DNA of 64,000 nt from the NCBI RefSeq assembly GCF_037935975.1, contig NZ_CP149817.1:3844001-3908000 (forward strand). The letters run 5' to 3'. Numbering within the stretch: the first letter of the stretch is position 1; the number at the start of each line of letters is the position of its first letter. The DNA is from Teredinibacter turnerae. Its GTDB lineage: Bacteria > Pseudomonadota > Gammaproteobacteria > Pseudomonadales > Cellvibrionaceae. The notes below the pieces were generated by a model. It did no database searches and was not told the DNA's origin. It saw nothing but the letters and a program-made list of their open reading frames with translations. A program made the position numbers and the translations under genes. This document shows, piece after piece, positions 27,556 through 37,193 of this stretch.

Positions 27556-28554
27556 ATGAACACTACCGAAGATAATGTCCGCGTTCTGGTAACCGGCGCT
27601 GATGGCTTTATTGGCTCCCACCTGGTGGAGCGGCTCCTGCAACAAGGCTACAACGTCAGAGCCCTGGCGCAGTACAATTCGCTGAACCACTGGGGCTGGC
27701 TCGAAGACGTGCCAGCACACCCGCGTTTGGAAATCGTCACCGGGGACATTCTGGATGCGAGCTGCTGCCGCGAAATCACGCGAGACATTCACACCGTGTT
27801 TCATTTGGCCGCGCTGATCGCGATCCCGTTTTCCTACCGCGCGCCTTCCCGCTATATTGAGACCAACGTTACCGGCACACTGAATATGTGTCAGGCGGCG
27901 CTGGACCAGGGCGTGGTGCGATTTCTGCAGACCTCCACCAGCGAGGTTTACGGCACCGCGCAATACGTGCCTATCGATGAGGCGCATCCGCTGCAGGCGC
28001 AATCGCCCTACAGTGCGTCGAAAATTGGCGCCGATGCGCTGGCAACCAGCTTCCACCGTTCTTTTGAATTGCCGCTCACCATCGTGCGGCCGTTTAACAC
28101 CTACGGGCCGCGCCAGTCTGCGCGCGCAGTCATTCCCACCATCATTACCCAAATAGCCGCAGGTGCAGAATCTATCCAACTGGGTGACCTCTCCCCTACG
28201 CGGGATTTTTCTTTTGTTACGGATACCTGCGACGGTTTTATCGCGCTGGCAAACTGCCCGCAGGCAATTGGTGAAACGGTAAACGTGGGCAGTAACTTTG
28301 AAATATCGGTTGCCGATACATTGGAAAAAATTCGCGAATTTATGGGCAGCAACGTCAAGTTTGTAACAGACAATGCGCGACTCCGCCCAGCAGCATCTGA
28401 AATTATGCGGCTTTGGTGCGATAACCGTAAATACCGGGCTCTCACCGGCAAGCAACCCGAATTTTCAATCGACGACGGCTTAAGGGCGACCATCGAATGG
28501 TTCTGCAAGCCGGAAAACCTGGTGAAATATAAACCGGGTATTTACAACGTTTAA
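27556..28554 (+). CDS. legB: NAD-dependent 4,6-dehydratase of nonulosonate synthesis (LegB type)
   Basis: A 332-residue extended short-chain dehydrogenase. Rossmann motif VTGADGFIGSHLVE; catalytic YxxxK as PYSASKIGAD preceded by TSTSEVYG. The overall pattern (NVRALAQYNSLNHWGWLEDV, VRPFNTYGPRQSARAVIPTI) matches LegB-like dehydratases, which convert an NDP-GlcNAc to the 4-keto-6-deoxy sugar. It is the first gene of the plus-strand operon, and the aminotransferase follows 21 bp later. There is no obvious ribosome site before ATG 27556. Confidence 0.88.
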   Translation: MNTTEDNVRVLVTGADGFIGSHLVERLLQQGYNVRALAQYNSLNHWGWLEDVPAHPRLEIVTGDILDASCCREITRDIHTVFHLAALIAIPFSYRAPSRYIETNVTGTLNMCQAALDQGVVRFLQTSTSEVYGTAQYVPIDEAHPLQAQSPYSASKIGADALATSFHRSFELPLTIVRPFNTYGPRQSARAVIPTIITQIAAGAESIQLGDLSPTRDFSFVTDTCDGFIALANCPQAIGETVNVGSNFEISVADTLEKIREFMGSNVKFVTDNARLRPAASEIMRLWCDNRKYRALTGKQPEFSIDDGLRATIEWFCKPENLVKYKPGIYNV

Positions 28555-28575
28555 TTCTTTACAGGTAACAGCGCC

Positions 28576-29706
28576 ATGTACGACGCGTTTGTAGCGCAAC
28601 TTAGGGAACAGGCGGGAACAAAGGAACGCATCGCACTTCATCAGCCAGTATTCCCCGGCAATGAAAAACAGTATTTAAACGACGCAATTGATTCCACCTT
28701 TGTTTCCAGCGTTGGCCCCTATGTGGACAAGTTCGAAGCAGCCATGAGTGTTGTCACCCGTGCGCCCTACGCAATTGCCACAGCGACTGGCACTGCCGCA
28801 CTGCATGTCGCGCTCAAAACTGTCGGCGTCGGCCCTGGTGATTTGGTGTTAACCCAGCCACTGACTTTTGTTGCTACCTGCAATGCCATTCACTATTGCG
28901 GCGCCGAACCCGCGTTTGTGGATATCGACCCGCAAAACCTCGGCCTCGATCCGCACGCGCTGGAACGCTGGCTCGATGAATACGCCTATATCGACGACCA
29001 GGAAAACTGTCGCCATAAAGCGACGAATAAAAAAATTTCCGCTTGCGTCCCAATGCACAGCTTCGGTTTGCCTGCCGCTATTTTGCCGTTATTAAAAGTC
29101 TGTGAACAATGGCGAATTCCTATGGTTGAAGATGCCGCCGAAGCGCTAGGCAGTGAATTTCGCGGGCAGGCAATGGGCACATTTGGCCGCATGGGAGTGC
29201 TGAGTTTTAACGGCAATAAAATAGTTACCACCGGGGGCGGTGGTATGGTCCTTGCTCAAACCCCTGAGGATGCCGCCCGTGTCAAACATTTGACTACCAC
29301 GGCGAAACGCCTGGACGACTTTGCCATGTTTCACGATGAGGTCGGGTTTAATTACCGCATGCCGAATATCAATGCGGCAGTTGGCCTGGCGCAACTGGAG
29401 CAACTGAATAATTTTGTCGCACGCAAGCGTGGGTTGGCAAAACAGTACCAGCAGTGGCTACCGGAGTTCGGCCTGCAATTTGTGGATGAACCCGCAGATA
29501 CCCATGCAAACTTCTGGCTGATAACCGCTGTGTGCCAGAGCAAACAGCAACGGGATATGCTGCTGACACAGACGCAGGCGAACGGAATTGAAACTCGCCC
29601 CGCCTGGGCGTTAATGCATCGCCTGCCGATGTATCAACACTGCTTGCACGACGGTTTAACCGTGGCAACCCAATTGGCGGAGCGGCTTATTAATTTACCC
29701 AGTTAA
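28576..29706 (+). CDS. legC: PLP aminotransferase (LegC type)
   Basis: A 376-residue DegT/DnrJ/EryC1-family aminotransferase. It uses PLP to aminate the 4-keto sugar made by the preceding enzyme. Visible features: ATATGTAALHVALKTVGVGP, VEDAAEALGSEFRG, and the PLP-lysine segment LSFNGNKIVTTGGGG. The C-terminal end (QLAERLINLPS) is at the usual family length. Its order after legB is standard for legionaminic acid clusters. Confidence 0.88.
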   Translation: MYDAFVAQLREQAGTKERIALHQPVFPGNEKQYLNDAIDSTFVSSVGPYVDKFEAAMSVVTRAPYAIATATGTAALHVALKTVGVGPGDLVLTQPLTFVATCNAIHYCGAEPAFVDIDPQNLGLDPHALERWLDEYAYIDDQENCRHKATNKKISACVPMHSFGLPAAILPLLKVCEQWRIPMVEDAAEALGSEFRGQAMGTFGRMGVLSFNGNKIVTTGGGGMVLAQTPEDAARVKHLTTTAKRLDDFAMFHDEVGFNYRMPNINAAVGLAQLEQLNNFVARKRGLAKQYQQWLPEFGLQFVDEPADTHANFWLITAVCQSKQQRDMLLTQTQANGIETRPAWALMHRLPMYQHCLHDGLTVATQLAERLINLPS

Positions 29707-29728
29707 CACCCATTCCAGCAGGGGAAAC

Positions 29729-30361
29729 ATGAATAAAGTCGGTATTTTTGGTTGCGCAGGTTTTGCCCGAGAATGCGCCGACATCGCCTACGCGATGGGC
29801 CTGCACCCGATACTTATTGCCTGCAATGCCAACGAAAAAGCAGCGCTCAAAGGCGACTATGATTGCCTTCTGGAAAGTGAATTACCTGCAAATCACACTC
29901 TGCCGCTTGCCATAGGTATCGGCGACAACGGGGTGCGACGAAAAATAGCCGGGCGTTATTTTGAGCGGGACTTTATTAATCTCATTCACCCGAGTGCAAC
30001 TTTCGGGTATCAACAAAAAAACGCACTCGATCAGCAACGGGGATTAATTGTTGCCGCAGGTGTGCGCCTGACCAACCAGATCGCGCTGGGCGATTTCTGT
30101 ATTCTCAACCTCAACGCAACTATCGGCCACGACTGTACTCTGGAGGCATTTGTAAACGTCGCCCCGGGCGCCAATATCTCGGGCAACGTACATATTCAAT
30201 CCGGCTGCTGGATCGGCACCAATGCCGCTATCAATCAGGGCTCGGAGTCCGCAAAGCTCATTATCGGTGAAAATACCATCGTCGGTTCCGGTTCCGTGGT
30301 GACCAAACCGTGCGACAGTAATGCTGTTTACGCCGGTGTTCCGGCCGTGAGAAAAAAATGA
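29729..30361 (+). CDS. NeuD/PglD-family sugar acetyltransferase (LegH-like)
   Basis: A 210-residue protein with an N-terminal Rossmann-like half (VGIFGCAGFARECADIAYAMG) and a C-terminal left-handed beta helix of hexapeptide repeats (ALGDFCILNLNATIGHDCTL, GANISGNVHIQSGCWIGTNA). The active-site His is in TIGHDC. In this context it would N-acetylate the 4-amino sugar with acetyl-CoA. It overlaps the next gene by ATGA. Confidence 0.8.
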   Translation: MNKVGIFGCAGFARECADIAYAMGLHPILIACNANEKAALKGDYDCLLESELPANHTLPLAIGIGDNGVRRKIAGRYFERDFINLIHPSATFGYQQKNALDQQRGLIVAAGVRLTNQIALGDFCILNLNATIGHDCTLEAFVNVAPGANISGNVHIQSGCWIGTNAAINQGSESAKLIIGENTIVGSGSVVTKPCDSNAVYAGVPAVRKK

Positions 30362-31359
30362 GCACGCTGATTATCGCAGAGGCCGGGGTTAACCATAATG
30401 GCGATTTAGAGAAGGCGCTGGACCTGGTTCGCTGCGCGGCAGAGGCTGGCGCAGACTATGTAAAATTTCAGACCTTTGTAACCGGCGAAAATATCACCCG
30501 CGATGCGCCAAAAGCACGTTATCAGCAGGAGACCACCGGCAGCACAGAAAACCAATACGATATGGTTGCCGCGCTGGAACTAACGGCCACAGATTTTTAC
30601 GAAATTAAAGCCGCCTGCGATAAATACAATATCGGTTTTTTATCTACCGCGTTTGACTTTCCCAGCGCCGATCTATTACAGAAAATTGGTGTGGACTACA
30701 TCAAAATTCCCTCTGGTGATCTCACAAACTTACCCCTATTACGATACCAGGCGCAGTTTGCGCGGCCATTTTTAATTTCCACCGGCATGGCAACCTGCGA
30801 CGATATTCAAGGTGCAATTGTTGCGCTGGAAAACTGCTATATTCAACGCAGTAATATAACCCTGCTCCACTGCACGACTGAATACCCGGCGCCCTACAGC
30901 GAATTAAATCTGCGCGCGCTCCACACCATCGCGGAAACGTTCGGCACGCGTGTTGGTTATTCCGATCACAGTTTGGGTATTGAAGTCCCGATTGCCGCGG
31001 TGGCAATGGGCGCTTCGGTGATTGAAAAACACTTTACCCTGGACTGCAATCTACCGGGGCCGGACCACCGCGCCAGCCTTCCGCCAGACCAACTGGCGGC
31101 GATGGTCAGCGCTATCCGCCATATCGACACGGCCATGGGCGACGGAAAAAAACAACCGACCCACAGTGAACAGGCTAACCGGCTTATCGCGCGCAAATCT
31201 ATTGTCGCCCGCACCGCCATCAACGCAGGCGACATTTTTTCTATCGACAATCTCGCTGTAAAACGCCCAGGGACCGGGATCAGCCCGATGAACTGGGATG
31301 AAGTTATTGGCCGCCAGGCCAAGCGCGATTATTTACCCGACGAGTTGATAGAACTGTGA
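30358..31359 (+). CDS. legI: NeuB/LegI-type nonulosonate synthase
   Basis: A 333-residue synthase condensing phosphoenolpyruvate with a 6-carbon amino sugar. N-terminal TIM barrel motifs: IAEAGVNHNGDLEKAL, DYVKFQTFVTGENITRDA, IKIPSGDLTNLPLL, and STGMATCDDI. The C-terminal SAF (antifreeze-like) domain is at about 275-333 (RKSIVARTAINAGDIFSIDN). Between NeuB-type subgroups the neighbours (LegB, LegC, CBS-nucleotidyltransferase) favour legionaminate over sialate. Both ends overlap neighbours by 4 nt (ATGA, GTGA), a tight operon. Confidence 0.92.
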   Translation: MSTLIIAEAGVNHNGDLEKALDLVRCAAEAGADYVKFQTFVTGENITRDAPKARYQQETTGSTENQYDMVAALELTATDFYEIKAACDKYNIGFLSTAFDFPSADLLQKIGVDYIKIPSGDLTNLPLLRYQAQFARPFLISTGMATCDDIQGAIVALENCYIQRSNITLLHCTTEYPAPYSELNLRALHTIAETFGTRVGYSDHSLGIEVPIAAVAMGASVIEKHFTLDCNLPGPDHRASLPPDQLAAMVSAIRHIDTAMGDGKKQPTHSEQANRLIARKSIVARTAINAGDIFSIDNLAVKRPGTGISPMNWDEVIGRQAKRDYLPDELIEL

Positions 31360-32555
31360 AAACGCGCCTGTGTATTGTTACCGGCTCGCGCGCAGACTTC
31401 GGCTTGCTGCGCTGGCTAATGCAGGATATTACTGACAGCGATGACTTTGATCTGCAAGTGATTGCGGTGGGTTCGCACCTGAGTACCACCTTCGGCGAAA
31501 CCCGCGCAGAAATAACCTCCGCGGGATTTTGTCTGGATGCCACCGTCGATATTCCGATGACAGCCGACAGCCCCGCAGACATCTGCCGCTACACCGGCAC
31601 GGCCATGGCACGGTTTGCCGATACCTACCAACAGTTACAGCCGCAACTGATAATTGTGCTGGGTGACCGCTATGAAATATTTGCCGCCGCCAGCGCGGCA
31701 CTGTTTTGCGGTTACCCGCTCGCGCATTTAATGGGGGGCGAGCTGTCTGAGGGCGCAATTGATGAAGCCCTGCGCCACAGCATTTCGAAAATGGCCTCGC
31801 TGCATTTTGTCGCCAACGACACCTATCGCCAACGGGTGATACAACTGGGCGAGCCACCTGAGCGCGTATTTACTGTGGGCGGAATGGGAGTAGATGCATT
31901 GCATCGAAGCACACCCTTATCGCGCGCGGAGCTGGAGCAAAGCCTCGGCGCGCCTTTGTTGGAAAAGAACCTGCTGGTGACGTTTCACCCGGCAACCCTC
32001 GCTTCGGCTAGCGCTACGTCGGATGAAAGCGCCGAAGCGCAAATGCAGGCGCTGCTTGATGCACTGTCCGCGCTCGACAACACGCGTATCGTCATTACCT
32101 TCCCCAACGCAGATGCCGGGTACAAACCGATGATTTCTGCGATAACCCAATTCTGCGCAAACCATTCCAACGCCCTCCACTTTGCATCGCTCGGCCAGCA
32201 GCGCTATCTGTCGCTAATGCGTTATGTGGATGCGGTTGTCGGCAATTCGTCTAGCGGTCTGGCAGAGGCACCCAGCTTCGGCATCCCCACGGTCAATATT
32301 GGCGATCGCCAGCGCGGCCGCATGAAGGCAAGCAGTGTTCTGGATTGCCCGCCAGAGCCAACAGCTATACTTGAAGCAATACAGGTGTGCTATCAACCGG
32401 AAATTCGCGCACGGGCGAAAAACTGTGTCAATCCCTACGGCGACCCAGGCGCGGCAAAACGCATTGTCACCGCATTGGAATCTATTCCGCTTACCGGTTT
32501 ACGCAACAAACATTTCCACGATATAGCTGTGCCACCGTCGAGAACGGAGGCATAA
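31356..32555 (+). CDS. legG: NeuC/LegG-type hydrolysing UDP-sugar 2-epimerase
   Basis: A 399-residue 2-epimerase of the WecB/NeuC fold. Visible: VTGSRADFGLLRWLMQDI, LGDRYEIFAAASAALFCGYP, HLMGGELSEGAIDEALRHSI, and NSSSGLAEAPSFGIPTVNIG. It removes the nucleotide and inverts C2 to give the substrate for the nonulosonate synthase. It starts at GTG 31356 overlapping the upstream stop. Confidence 0.9.
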   Translation: MKTRLCIVTGSRADFGLLRWLMQDITDSDDFDLQVIAVGSHLSTTFGETRAEITSAGFCLDATVDIPMTADSPADICRYTGTAMARFADTYQQLQPQLIIVLGDRYEIFAAASAALFCGYPLAHLMGGELSEGAIDEALRHSISKMASLHFVANDTYRQRVIQLGEPPERVFTVGGMGVDALHRSTPLSRAELEQSLGAPLLEKNLLVTFHPATLASASATSDESAEAQMQALLDALSALDNTRIVITFPNADAGYKPMISAITQFCANHSNALHFASLGQQRYLSLMRYVDAVVGNSSSGLAEAPSFGIPTVNIGDRQRGRMKASSVLDCPPEPTAILEAIQVCYQPEIRARAKNCVNPYGDPGAAKRIVTALESIPLTGLRNKHFHDIAVPPSRTEA

Positions 32556-32561
32556 ACAACG

Positions 32562-33626
32562 ATGATTATGAATGTAACCAGCTGGCGCAGTGCACTAATC
32601 GACGCAAACGCATCAATCCGGGATGCGATTGAAAGTCTGGACCGCAGCTCCCTGCAGATCGCACTCGTTGTTTCGCCAGAATTACAACTGCTGGGCACCG
32701 TAACCGACGGCGATATTCGGCGCGCACTGATTAAAGGCGTAGAACTAACCAGCCCGATTAACGGCGTGATGAACCAGCGCCCTTTAGTCGTGCCACCCAA
32801 ATTGGGTAAGACCGCGGTATTGCAATTGATGCAAGCCAATAAAATTTTACAATTGCCCGAAGTGAATGAACACGGCCAGGTATGCGGCCTGCATTTACTG
32901 GAAGATATGGTCGCGCCGCCAGCGCTCGAAAATACACTCGTCATAATGGCCGGCGGCAAAGGTACACGGCTGCGACCGCTCACCCAAAACTGCCCGAAAC
33001 CCATGCTGCCAGTGGGTGGCAAACCCATGCTGGAGCATATTGTCCTTCGCGCTAAATCCGAAGGGATAGGCCGCGTAGTTATGGCGATCAATTATCTAGG
33101 CGAAATGATCGAAGAATATTTTGGCGACGGCAGTGCATGGCAAATGGACATCAGTTACTTGAGGGAACAAAACGCGCTCGGCACCGCAGGTGCACTCAGC
33201 ATGCTCCCAGATAAACCCGAAGCCCCTATTTTAGTGTGCAACGGCGATGTCCTTACCGATATTCACTATGCAGATTTTCTGGATTTTCATTATAAAAACC
33301 AGGCAATCGCGACCATGGCGGTTAAGCAACACGAGTGGAGGAATCCGTTTGGCGTGGTACGCACAGATGGTGTGGACATCATCAGCTTCGATGAAAAACC
33401 CATCAGCCGCTGCCACATCAACGCTGGAATATACGTGTTATCGCCTGCCGCCATGGCCTACTTGCAACCGAACAGCGCTTGTGACATGCCAGGGCTGTTC
33501 GAAAAAATTCAAGCTGATAGCGGCAAGATTATCGCTTACCCCATGCACGAACCCTGGCTCGATGTGGGACGCCCGGATGATCTCGCTCAGGCACGTCAGG
33601 CCCATACTACCGAGGCACGATTATGA
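32562..33626 (+). CDS. ptmE: CBS-domain sugar-1-phosphate nucleotidyltransferase (PtmE-like)
   Basis: A 354-residue protein: two CBS motifs at about 1-120 (VVSPELQLLGTVTDGDIRRA, MNQRPLVVPPKL) and a nucleotidyltransferase domain from about 125 (VIMAGGKGTRLRPLTQNCPK, PMLPVGGKPMLEHI). In Campylobacter the matching PtmE makes GDP-glucosamine to start legionaminate synthesis; by analogy this gene supplies the NDP-sugar for LegB. The CBS pair may give nucleotide-sensing control. It ends in ATGA overlap with the next gene. Confidence 0.82.
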   Translation: MIMNVTSWRSALIDANASIRDAIESLDRSSLQIALVVSPELQLLGTVTDGDIRRALIKGVELTSPINGVMNQRPLVVPPKLGKTAVLQLMQANKILQLPEVNEHGQVCGLHLLEDMVAPPALENTLVIMAGGKGTRLRPLTQNCPKPMLPVGGKPMLEHIVLRAKSEGIGRVVMAINYLGEMIEEYFGDGSAWQMDISYLREQNALGTAGALSMLPDKPEAPILVCNGDVLTDIHYADFLDFHYKNQAIATMAVKQHEWRNPFGVVRTDGVDIISFDEKPISRCHINAGIYVLSPAAMAYLQPNSACDMPGLFEKIQADSGKIIAYPMHEPWLDVGRPDDLAQARQAHTTEARL

Positions 33627-34915
33627 AAATTGCCCCCAGCCCTGAAACCGATCTATCGCGCTTTAACGCCCCGGCAGATCAACTGGACGTACTTTACGGG
33701 CTGCCACGTGATGTGCAATTTTGCACCCGCTGCAATATGTCGAACCAACAGCCCATGTCGAGTAACGAATACGCCCATGGCAAGGATTCAAAAAAGCGCA
33801 CCCTCGCTTTCGATGAACACGGTGTTTGCCATGCATGCCGTTTTAATGACTTAAAAGAAAGCGGCGAGATCGACTGGGCAGAGCGCGAAGCCGAGTTACA
33901 GGAACTGTGCGATCGGTTCCGGCGTAACGACGGCAGCTACGACTGCATCGTGGGCGGTAGCGGCGGCAAAGACAGCGGCATGCAGGCCCATTTACTAAAA
34001 TACAAGTACGGTATGAATCCGTTAACCGTGACCTGGTCGCCGCACTTATACACCGATATCGGCTGGAAAAATTTCCAAAACTGGATTCACGTCGGCGGTT
34101 TTGACAATTACCTCTATACCCCCAACGGTAAAATTCACCGGCTGCTCACCCGCAACGCCACAATCAATTTAATGCACCCGTTTCAGCCCTTTATTCTTGG
34201 TCAAAAAACCTTTGTCGCAAAAATGGCAGTGCGTTTTAATATTCCGCTAATTTTTTATGGCGAGATGCCCGGCGAATATGGCGAACAGATTTCTCACAAA
34301 ACATCGAGCTATGCCGCCCGTTCGGAGAATGCCGAAAGCGAAGGTTTCTCACTGGATTTTTTAGCCGGCAAAGACGTGCGCGATGTTCTTTTGGGCGGGA
34401 AACCTGTCGGCGAATACCTGGACGAAGGCGCAGCCCTGGTTGACCTGATGAGCTACCTTCCCACCGATCCGGACCTGCTCGAAAAGAGAGGCATTGAGTT
34501 TAAATACCTCGGCTACTACAAAAAATGGGTACCACAAGAAGCCTACTACTATTCTGTGGAACACAACGGCTTTGAAGCCAACCCGGTGCGCACCGAGGGC
34601 ACCTACTCCAAATACAACAGTCTGGATGACAAAGTCGATGGCTTTTTCTACTACACCCGCTGGATAAAATTTGGCGTTGGCCGCGCGATGATGGATTCCG
34701 CCCAGGAAATTCGCAACCACCATATTACTCTTGATGAAGGTCAGGCTTTAATGGCCCGCTTCGAAGGCGAATACCCAGCCCGTTACGAAAGTGAATTTCT
34801 CGATTACATCAGCATGTCCCGAGAAGAGCTGTTCGCCTTGATGGATAAATTCCGCTCGCCGCACCTGTGGAAAGTGGAAGACGGCTGCTGGACTCTGCGC
34901 CACACGCCCTACTAG
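33623..34915 (+). CDS. N-acetyl-sugar amidotransferase (PseA/WbpG family)
   Basis: A 430-residue PP-loop ATPase of the amidotransferase family. The ATP-binding loop is VGGSGGKDSGMQ. Zinc-binding cysteines occur in FCTRCNMSNQQP and GVCHACRFND. Family members turn an acetamido group into an acetamidino group using ammonia, usually supplied by HisH/HisF-like partners. Such partners are encoded two genes downstream, so an acetamidino-modified legionaminate is likely. Whether modification occurs on the NDP-sugar or the nonulosonate cannot be read here. Confidence 0.87.
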   Translation: MKIAPSPETDLSRFNAPADQLDVLYGLPRDVQFCTRCNMSNQQPMSSNEYAHGKDSKKRTLAFDEHGVCHACRFNDLKESGEIDWAEREAELQELCDRFRRNDGSYDCIVGGSGGKDSGMQAHLLKYKYGMNPLTVTWSPHLYTDIGWKNFQNWIHVGGFDNYLYTPNGKIHRLLTRNATINLMHPFQPFILGQKTFVAKMAVRFNIPLIFYGEMPGEYGEQISHKTSSYAARSENAESEGFSLDFLAGKDVRDVLLGGKPVGEYLDEGAALVDLMSYLPTDPDLLEKRGIEFKYLGYYKKWVPQEAYYYSVEHNGFEANPVRTEGTYSKYNSLDDKVDGFFYYTRWIKFGVGRAMMDSAQEIRNHHITLDEGQALMARFEGEYPARYESEFLDYISMSREELFALMDKFRSPHLWKVEDGCWTLRHTPY

Positions 34916-34939
34916 CCCCCACTTGCCCTGAATACACAC

Positions 34940-35632
34940 ATGAGTACACACAGTGTTTTAGCATTAATTCCCGCCCGCGCAGGCTCCAAAGGTCTGCCGG
35001 GTAAGAACGTTCGGCCATTAGCGGGCAAACCTTTAGTGTGCCACACCATCGAACAAGCCCTGGCCGCCCGCTGTGTAACGACAACCGTGCTAAGCTCCGA
35101 TGATCAGAGCCTGTTAAATCACACAAATAGTTACCCACAATGCAAAGCCCTGCTGCGACCAGAAGCCCTGGCCAGCGACGAAAGTCCGATGACATTAGTC
35201 GCAATGCACGCGCTGGAACAATTTCCCGACTACCGGTATTTGCTGCTATTGCAACCCACATCCCCCTTGCGCACCAGTGCAGATATCGATAAAACGTTCG
35301 ACCTGTTAACCCAAAATAATGCCACGTCGTGTGTTTCCGTCTGTACAACCCAGGAATCACCCTTTTGGATGTACTTGCAAGACGAACAGCACCGACTCGA
35401 GCCGATTATAGGAACCGATACTTTTACGCGACGGCAGGATTTACCCAAAACCTTCCGCCTTAACGGCGCGCTCTACCTGATTGACACGGCGCAATTTAAA
35501 AAAGCGCCAGTATTTGTACAACCGGATACCCTCGCCTATGAAATGCCAGTGGAGCGCTCCATCGATATAGACACACTCGATGACTTCACACGTTGCGAAA
35601 AATGGTTGCAACAAACGGGAGCGCAGCAGTGA
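34940..35632 (+). CDS. legF: CMP-nonulosonate cytidylyltransferase (NeuA/LegF type)
   Basis: A 230-residue CMP-sugar synthetase. N-terminal nucleotide motif LIPARAGSKGLPGKNVRPLA, then LQPTSPLRTSADIDKTFDLL and RLNGALYLIDT. It activates the finished sugar with CTP. Its stop overlaps the GTG start of the HisF-like gene. Confidence 0.92.
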   Translation: MSTHSVLALIPARAGSKGLPGKNVRPLAGKPLVCHTIEQALAARCVTTTVLSSDDQSLLNHTNSYPQCKALLRPEALASDESPMTLVAMHALEQFPDYRYLLLLQPTSPLRTSADIDKTFDLLTQNNATSCVSVCTTQESPFWMYLQDEQHRLEPIIGTDTFTRRQDLPKTFRLNGALYLIDTAQFKKAPVFVQPDTLAYEMPVERSIDIDTLDDFTRCEKWLQQTGAQQ

Positions 35633-36408
35633 AAAATCACAATCCGCCATCTACGCGCTTTATTGCACGCCTGGATGTTAAAGGCGATCAATTAATAAAA
35701 GCCATTCATTTAGAGGGCTTGCGGGTCGTGGGCGATCCACAGATATACGCAAAACGATATTACGAGCAGGGAGCAGACGAACTGCTTTATATCGATTTGG
35801 TTGCCAGCCTTTACGGTCGCAATAAACTAAAAGACATTGTAAGCCGCACCGCACAGGATATTTTTATACCGCTCACCGTAGGTGGCGGTATTCGCAGTGT
35901 GGAAGATGTAACAGAACTACTCGCAGCGGGCGCCGATAAAGTAGCTATAAATACTGCAGCGGTTGCCAAGCCGGCGCTGATCGACCAGGTGGCACTGCGG
36001 TTCGGTTCCCAATGCATGGTTCTTTCTATAGAAGCCAAAAGGCTTGGGGAAGATCGTTGGGAGGTTTACACAGACTGCGCGCGCGAGAGTAGCGGGCGTG
36101 ATGTTATCGCCTGGGCAAAAGAGGCGGTAGAGCGCGGAGCCGGAGAAATATTATTAACCTCGATTGACCAGGAAGGTACCCGCAAAGGTTTTGACACCGC
36201 TCTCACCGCCGCAGTTGCTGAAACCGTTAGAGTGCCGGTAATAGCCAGCGGTGGATACGGCCAGCCTGAGCATATTAAAGCGGTTACCCATCAGGGGTAC
36301 GCAAATGCAATTGCCTTTGCGGACGCGTTGCATTTCGAGCGCGAAACTATCGCCAGCTTGAAAAGCTATGGCTCTGAAGCCGGGTTACGCGTGAGGTCTT
36401 TACCGTGA
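35629..36408 (+). CDS. HisF-like amidotransferase partner (not histidine pathway)
   Basis: A 259-residue beta/alpha barrel of the HisF type, starting at GTG 35629 (GGGAG 7 nt upstream; overlaps the previous stop). The N-terminal Asp is kept (IARLDVKGDQLIKAIHLEG), as is the phosphate-binding LTVGGGIRSVEDV. At the position of the second HisF catalytic Asp the sequence reads MVLSIEAKR, a Glu. Together with the HisH-like gene it should pass ammonia from glutamine to the PP-loop amidotransferase, as in lipopolysaccharide clusters with hisH2/hisF2. Confidence 0.88.
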   Translation: MKNHNPPSTRFIARLDVKGDQLIKAIHLEGLRVVGDPQIYAKRYYEQGADELLYIDLVASLYGRNKLKDIVSRTAQDIFIPLTVGGGIRSVEDVTELLAAGADKVAINTAAVAKPALIDQVALRFGSQCMVLSIEAKRLGEDRWEVYTDCARESSGRDVIAWAKEAVERGAGEILLTSIDQEGTRKGFDTALTAAVAETVRVPVIASGGYGQPEHIKAVTHQGYANAIAFADALHFERETIASLKSYGSEAGLRVRSLP

Positions 36409-37028
36409 GAGTCGTAATTGTTGACTATGGTATGGGTAATGTATTCAGTGTCGCGCGCGCGCTCAAGTTTTGCGGCCACACAACAGAACTTACCGCAAAC
36501 GACGCGAGTATTCAGTCCGCCGATGCGGTGATATTACCGGGCGTGGGTGCTATTGGCGCAGCCATGCTGGAGCTTAAACAGCGCGGACTGGACGCAAGTC
36601 TGCGCCGCTTCGCGGAGCGCGAACGTCCACTGCTCGGCATCTGCTTGGGGATGCAGGCGCTCGCGACCATGAGTGAAGAATTTGGCACCCATGCCTGTTT
36701 AAATTTAATCCCCGGCCAAATCAAAAAGATTCAGCCGGAGCACGACGGGATGAAAGTGCCGAACATCGGCTGGTACGCAATGCACGGTTCGCCAGTCCAA
36801 GGCTGGCAAGGCACCCGTTTTGATGGCCTCGCAGAAAACGCCGAAACCTACTTTGTGCATTCCTATCAGTTTATTCCCGACAACACCGCTGATGCAATAG
36901 CGTGTTACCGCTGGGGCAATCAATCAATCACCGCGGCGGTTCAGCGAAACAATATCCTCGGCACCCAGTTTCACCCGGAGAAAAGCGGCCCGGTGGGCCT
37001 TAAATTATTGGAACACTTTTTTCGATAA
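36405..37028 (+). CDS. HisH-like glutamine amidotransferase subunit
   Basis: A 207-residue class I glutaminase. Catalytic Cys in LLGICLGMQAL; His and Glu in GTQFHPEKSG; N-terminus VIVDYGMGNVFSVARAL. It starts at GTG 36405 overlapping the hisF-like stop. It hydrolyses glutamine and channels ammonia through the HisF-like barrel. Location in a sugar cluster, not with other his genes, argues for the nonulosonate amidino step. Confidence 0.9.
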   Translation: MRVVIVDYGMGNVFSVARALKFCGHTTELTANDASIQSADAVILPGVGAIGAAMLELKQRGLDASLRRFAERERPLLGICLGMQALATMSEEFGTHACLNLIPGQIKKIQPEHDGMKVPNIGWYAMHGSPVQGWQGTRFDGLAENAETYFVHSYQFIPDNTADAIACYRWGNQSITAAVQRNNILGTQFHPEKSGPVGLKLLEHFFR

Positions 37029-37193
37029 GCGAGATACCGACAACCAGGGTCTGTTGACAATGGTTCAATCCGCCCTGCATGCAATCCCGAATAAGAAAGC
37101 GCCGCCAATAAATCGTGTGCACGTAAGAGCCGCACACGTTGAAATCCACTGCAGCGAGTAAACAATTCGCCCGAATTCAGAAGGTTTAAGAGT

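Noticed and set aside
27523-28455. 310-codon minus-strand frame opposite the 4,6-dehydratase
   Set aside because: Antisense to a clearly recognised enzyme; no ribosome site and no domain.
32435-33091. 218-codon minus-strand frame opposite the epimerase and nucleotidyltransferase genes
   Set aside because: Spans two real genes on the other strand; shadow frame.
37040-37075. GGGTCTGTTGACA resembling a MITE left end
   Set aside because: Only a partial match without a partner end; could be a decayed fragment but too short to call.
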